DNA of 26,547 nt. It comes from Paludibacter sp. UBA5753. GTDB taxonomy: Bacteria > Bacteroidota > Bacteroidia > Bacteroidales > Paludibacteraceae. The notes below the pieces were generated by a model. The model saw only the letters and a list, made by a program, of their open reading frames with translations, was not told where the DNA came from and ran no database searches. The stretch covers positions 26,697-53,243 of the forward strand of contig DIFH01000056.1 of assembly GCA_002427615.1 (NCBI GenBank), written 5' to 3'. Of this stretch, positions 23,921-26,547 are shown one piece after another (the first letter of the stretch is position 1; each line of letters begins with the position of its first letter). The position numbers were made by a program, and so were the translations under genes.

Positions 23921-26260
23921 ATGAATAAATTAAATAATATCATATTTCCGATAGTTCTTTTTATTCTGGTTGGTTGTGGTAAATCAACTTCCTTAACTGA
24001 ACAGGAAACAGCAACAGAACAACGCATCGACAGTATCATTTCCCAAATGACGCTTGAAGAAAAAGTGGGACAAATGGCACAATACACCGTGGATGTTATA
24101 GGCAAATCAGCGGGACTGGGAAAACCTGTGGAACCTTTTCAGTTCGACGAAGCCAAACTTGATACCGTTTTGCGTCAATTCAAAGCAGGGTCTATTCTCA
24201 ACACTACCAATAACAAAGCTCAAACTCCTGAAAAATGGGCATATATTGTAAAAACAATTCAGGAAATCGCTATTCAGGAAACGGGTATTCCGGTAATTTA
24301 TGGAATCGATGCTATCCATGGCGCTACTTATACGGCCGGAGCAACTTTTTTCCCCCAACAAATAGGTATGGCCGCCACCTTTAATACCGCTTTAATGGAA
24401 GAAGGTTCGCGTATTTCAGCTTACGAAGCCCGCGCCTCCAATCTGCCCTGGAGTTTTGCTCCCGTACTCGATTTAGGTCGCGATGCCCGTTGGCCGCGTT
24501 TATGGGAAACATTTGGTGAAGATGCATATCTTGCTGCTAAAATGGGAGTTGCTTCTGTTCGCGGTTTTCAAGGTGAAGATTTCAATCAAGTGGATAAAAA
24601 TCATGTAGCTGTAAGCCTGAAACATTTTATGGGATATGGCGTGCCTGTTTCGGGCAAGGACCGTACACCTGCCGCCATTACCGAAAGCGATTTAAGAGGA
24701 AAACACTTCGAACCTTTCCGTCAAGCTGTCGAAGCAGGCGCATTAACAATAATGATTAATTCCGGCATTGTAAATAATGTTTCTACTCATGCCAACAAAC
24801 AATTACTTACCGACTGGTTAAAAAATGATCTGAATTACGATGGCGTATTGGTAACCGACTGGAACGACGTTGAAAATTTATTTCTACGCGACCATATTGC
24901 CGGCAATTTTAAAGAAGCAGTCATGTTGTCAATCAATGCCGGAATTGATATGGTGATGATACCTTATCGTATGGATTTTTGTAAAAATCTGATTGATCTG
25001 GTGAATGAAGGCAAAGTAGACAAAAAACGAATAGATGATGCCGTACGCCGTGTATTACGTCTTAAATTCAGGCTTGGACTTTTCGAACGTCCCTATTGGG
25101 CAGTAAACGAATATCCCGATTTTGGAAATTCTGCACATAAAGCAGCAGCCAAACTTGCCGCGGATGAATCAATCACTTTGCTTAAAAATGAAAATAATAT
25201 ATTACCATTGAAACAAGGTGTGCGCATTCTGGTGTCCGGACCAAACGCTAATTCGATGAGAACTTTAAATGGTGGATGGAGTTATTCATGGCAGGGAGAA
25301 AAAACGGAATTATTTGCAGCCGAATACAATACCATCCTTGAAGCATTAAAAAACAAGTTTGGCGAAACTAATGTGAAATATGCAGCTGGAGTGGAATATA
25401 AAATGGACGGACAATATTTTGAAGAAAATGTTCCTGAAATCAGAAAAGCCGTAACTGCTGCATCGGACGTAGATTATATAGTCCTTTGCATAGGAGAAAA
25501 TACTTACTGCGAAACACCCGGCAATTTGGATGAACTAAGTTTATCCGAAAATCAACTGGCATTGGCAAAAGCGCTTCAGAACACAGGTAAACCCGTAATT
25601 CTTGTATTAAACGAAGGCAGACCACGTATTATCCGCACTATTGAACCTGATTCAAAAGCAATTTTGCAAACTTATTTACCCGGAAACTATGGCGCCGATG
25701 CCTTAGCCGATATTCTTGCCGGAGATGTAAACCCAAGTGGTCGTTTACCTTACACTTATCCTAAATTTGAACAGGGACTTATTACTTACGATCATAAGCC
25801 GAGTCAGAACATGGAAGGTAAAATGGAAGGAGCTTACGATTATGGAGCACAAACTTCGGTTCAATATCCTTTTGGTTTCGGGCTCAGTTATACTACGTTT
25901 GAATATTCCGACTTTATTATTGATAAAAAAGAATTTATTTCAGGCGATACTATCCGGATCAGCGTCGACATTAAAAACACCGGATCGGTAAGTGGAAAAG
26001 AACCTGTAATGCTTTTCAGCCGTGACTTGATAGCAACACTTAGCCCAGATGTACGACGATTGAGAGCTTTCGAAAAAATATCGTTGAACCCGGGCGAAAC
26101 AAAAACTGTAAGCCTGCTGATACCGGTCAATGATCTTGCGTATGTAAACGAAAAAGGGAAATGGGTCCTTGAAGCGGGGGAATTTATGCTTCAAACGGGA
26201 AAGTTGACAGAAAAGATTGTTTGTAAAGAAAATAAGATTTGGGAAACTCCCAACAAATAA
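23921..26260 (+). CDS. GH3 beta-glucosidase lipoprotein
   Basis: A 779-residue glycoside hydrolase family 3 enzyme that should release glucose from the ends of beta-gluco-oligosaccharides. The signal peptide ends at LVGC (C19). The N-terminal barrel (about 35-385) contains IPVIYGIDAIHGA, KHFMGYG (K234, H235) and VLVTDWNDV, whose D313 is the expected nucleophile. The second domain (about 410-615) includes CIGENTYCETPGNLDEL (523-539), where the acid/base Glu probably lies. The third is a fibronectin-III-like domain (about 650-765) opening with YPFGFGLSYTTF. Residues after the lipid cysteine (GKSTS) lack the acidic surface-export pattern, so a periplasm-facing anchor is more likely. It is the last gene of the locus, 36 bases after the GH16 gene. 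Confidence 0.93.
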   Translation: MNKLNNIIFPIVLFILVGCGKSTSLTEQETATEQRIDSIISQMTLEEKVGQMAQYTVDVIGKSAGLGKPVEPFQFDEAKLDTVLRQFKAGSILNTTNNKAQTPEKWAYIVKTIQEIAIQETGIPVIYGIDAIHGATYTAGATFFPQQIGMAATFNTALMEEGSRISAYEARASNLPWSFAPVLDLGRDARWPRLWETFGEDAYLAAKMGVASVRGFQGEDFNQVDKNHVAVSLKHFMGYGVPVSGKDRTPAAITESDLRGKHFEPFRQAVEAGALTIMINSGIVNNVSTHANKQLLTDWLKNDLNYDGVLVTDWNDVENLFLRDHIAGNFKEAVMLSINAGIDMVMIPYRMDFCKNLIDLVNEGKVDKKRIDDAVRRVLRLKFRLGLFERPYWAVNEYPDFGNSAHKAAAKLAADESITLLKNENNILPLKQGVRILVSGPNANSMRTLNGGWSYSWQGEKTELFAAEYNTILEALKNKFGETNVKYAAGVEYKMDGQYFEENVPEIRKAVTAASDVDYIVLCIGENTYCETPGNLDELSLSENQLALAKALQNTGKPVILVLNEGRPRIIRTIEPDSKAILQTYLPGNYGADALADILAGDVNPSGRLPYTYPKFEQGLITYDHKPSQNMEGKMEGAYDYGAQTSVQYPFGFGLSYTTFEYSDFIIDKKEFISGDTIRISVDIKNTGSVSGKEPVMLFSRDLIATLSPDVRRLRAFEKISLNPGETKTVSLLIPVNDLAYVNEKGKWVLEAGEFMLQTGKLTEKIVCKENKIWETPNK

Positions 26261-26306
26261 GGTTTTTTAAGGTATAAACTTAGTTTTCATCTTTTTACAT
26301 TTGATC

Positions 26307-26360
26307 GACGGGAATCTGCAGTTATAACAATAACCATCAGATTCCCGTCTTGTTTCTTTT
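26307..26360. terminator. Terminator between convergent units
   Basis: GACGGGAATCTG (26307-26318) and CAGATTCCCGTC (26338-26349) form a perfect 12-bp stem. The loop contains a second small stem, GTTAT-AACA-ATAAC (26321-26334). A T-rich tract (TTGTTTCTTTT) follows on the plus strand. It ends the glycan locus and may also serve the minus-strand gene beyond it. Confidence 0.82.
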
Positions 26361-26376
26361 AAAAAAATAACAGTTG

Positions 26377-26547
26377 TTATTTCTGCTTTTTCCACTGCAA
26401 ATCACGCACGGCATAAATTCTTTCGATAATTTCAACCACTTTCAATCCTTCCAGTACATTGGTGGTTATTGTTCCTTTATCACTCAGTTTATCTATCACA
26501 TTTTCAATTACATAATGATGATTCTGTGCCGAGCCTTTATACAATCC
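26377..26547 (-). CDS. Gfo/Idh/MocA-type oxidoreductase, C-terminal part
   Basis: A reading frame enters from the right edge and ends at a TAA at 26377-26379, giving the last 56 residues. The sequence starts GLYKGSAQNHHYVIENVIDK and continues with TNVLEGLKVVEIIERIY before a basic end (WKKQK). A helix bearing an LEGLKVVEIIERIY-like pattern at the C terminus is typical of NAD(P)-dependent Gfo/Idh/MocA dehydrogenases. These act on sugars, inositols or related compounds. The N-terminal Rossmann fold lies outside the window, so substrate and full length are unknown. It converges on the GH3 gene and is not part of that operon. Confidence 0.72.
   Translation of the reverse strand, partial: GLYKGSAQNHHYVIENVIDKLSDKGTITTNVLEGLKVVEIIERIYAVRDLQWKKQK

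Larger units (their letters stand above)
14203..26260 (+). other. Polysaccharide-utilisation locus, probable beta-glucan type
   Basis: Seven same-strand genes: ECF sigma factor, FecR anti-sigma factor, SusC with STN domain, SusD, PKD-type binding lipoprotein, BACON-GH16 lipoprotein, GH3 lipoprotein. Gaps within the structural part are 11, 24, 52 and 36 bases, so susC to GH3 is one operon. The 298-base gap before susC suggests a separate promoter. The GH16 plus GH3 pair with a PKD-type binding protein is the arrangement known from laminarin and mixed-linkage glucan loci. The exact substrate is inferred from gene content only. There is no hybrid two-component regulator in the locus. Confidence 0.8.

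Noticed and set aside
26362..26382. Near-palindrome AAATAACAGTTGTTATTT at the oxidoreductase stop codon
   Set aside because: The loop is only two bases and the sequence is A+T-rich. The better terminator is the 12-bp stem at 26307-26349.
1..26547. CRISPR arrays, tRNA or rRNA genes, transposase genes, phage genes
   Set aside because: I scanned for regularly spaced repeats, tRNA-like arms and transposase or phage motifs and found none. The only repeats are the short intergenic ones reported.

Overview
This window reads as chromosomal DNA from a member of the Bacteroidota, most likely class Bacteroidia. The support is an intact SprA/Sov secretion protein, a SusC/SusD pair, a BACON-domain lipoprotein, promoter-like TAnnTTTG boxes, and starts without strong Shine-Dalgarno sequences. 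SprA together with a glycan-utilisation locus points to a saccharolytic organism with a type IX secretion system. That argues against the genus Bacteroides itself. I cannot place it more finely.

Layout. (1) 100-2531 (+): a polysaccharide-deacetylase-like protein and a GT4-like glycosyltransferase two bases apart, probably the end of a surface-polysaccharide cluster. (2) 2541-2592: a 21-bp perfect hairpin serving as a shared terminator for two convergent units. (3) 2592-4574 (-): DsbD, a membrane thiol-disulfide reductant transporter. (4) 4575-4880: non-coding DNA rich in hairpins and repeats. (5) 4881-12993 (-): ruvA followed by sprA, probably cotranscribed from a well-matched promoter at 13022-13053. 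(6) 13258-13935 (+): an exported Mn-type superoxide dismutase with its own terminator. (7) 14203-26260 (+): an ECF sigma factor, a FecR-type anti-sigma factor, then SusC with an STN signalling domain, SusD, a PKD-type glycan-binding lipoprotein, a BACON-GH16 lipoprotein and a GH3 lipoprotein. (8) After a terminator at 26307-26360, the C-terminal 56 codons of a Gfo/Idh/MocA-type oxidoreductase enter from the right edge on the minus strand.

The main functional unit is the polysaccharide-utilisation locus (PUL). Its gene content fits a beta-1,3-glucan (laminarin-like) or mixed-linkage beta-glucan. GH16 would cut the chain, SusD and the PKD lipoprotein would capture fragments, SusC would import them, and GH3 would release glucose. 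The sigma/anti-sigma pair beside an STN-bearing SusC suggests transport-coupled autoinduction. I did not find a clearly undescribed system. The points most worth a second look are the choice of regulator for this glycan class, the hairpin before the GH16 gene, and the repeats at 4712-4863.
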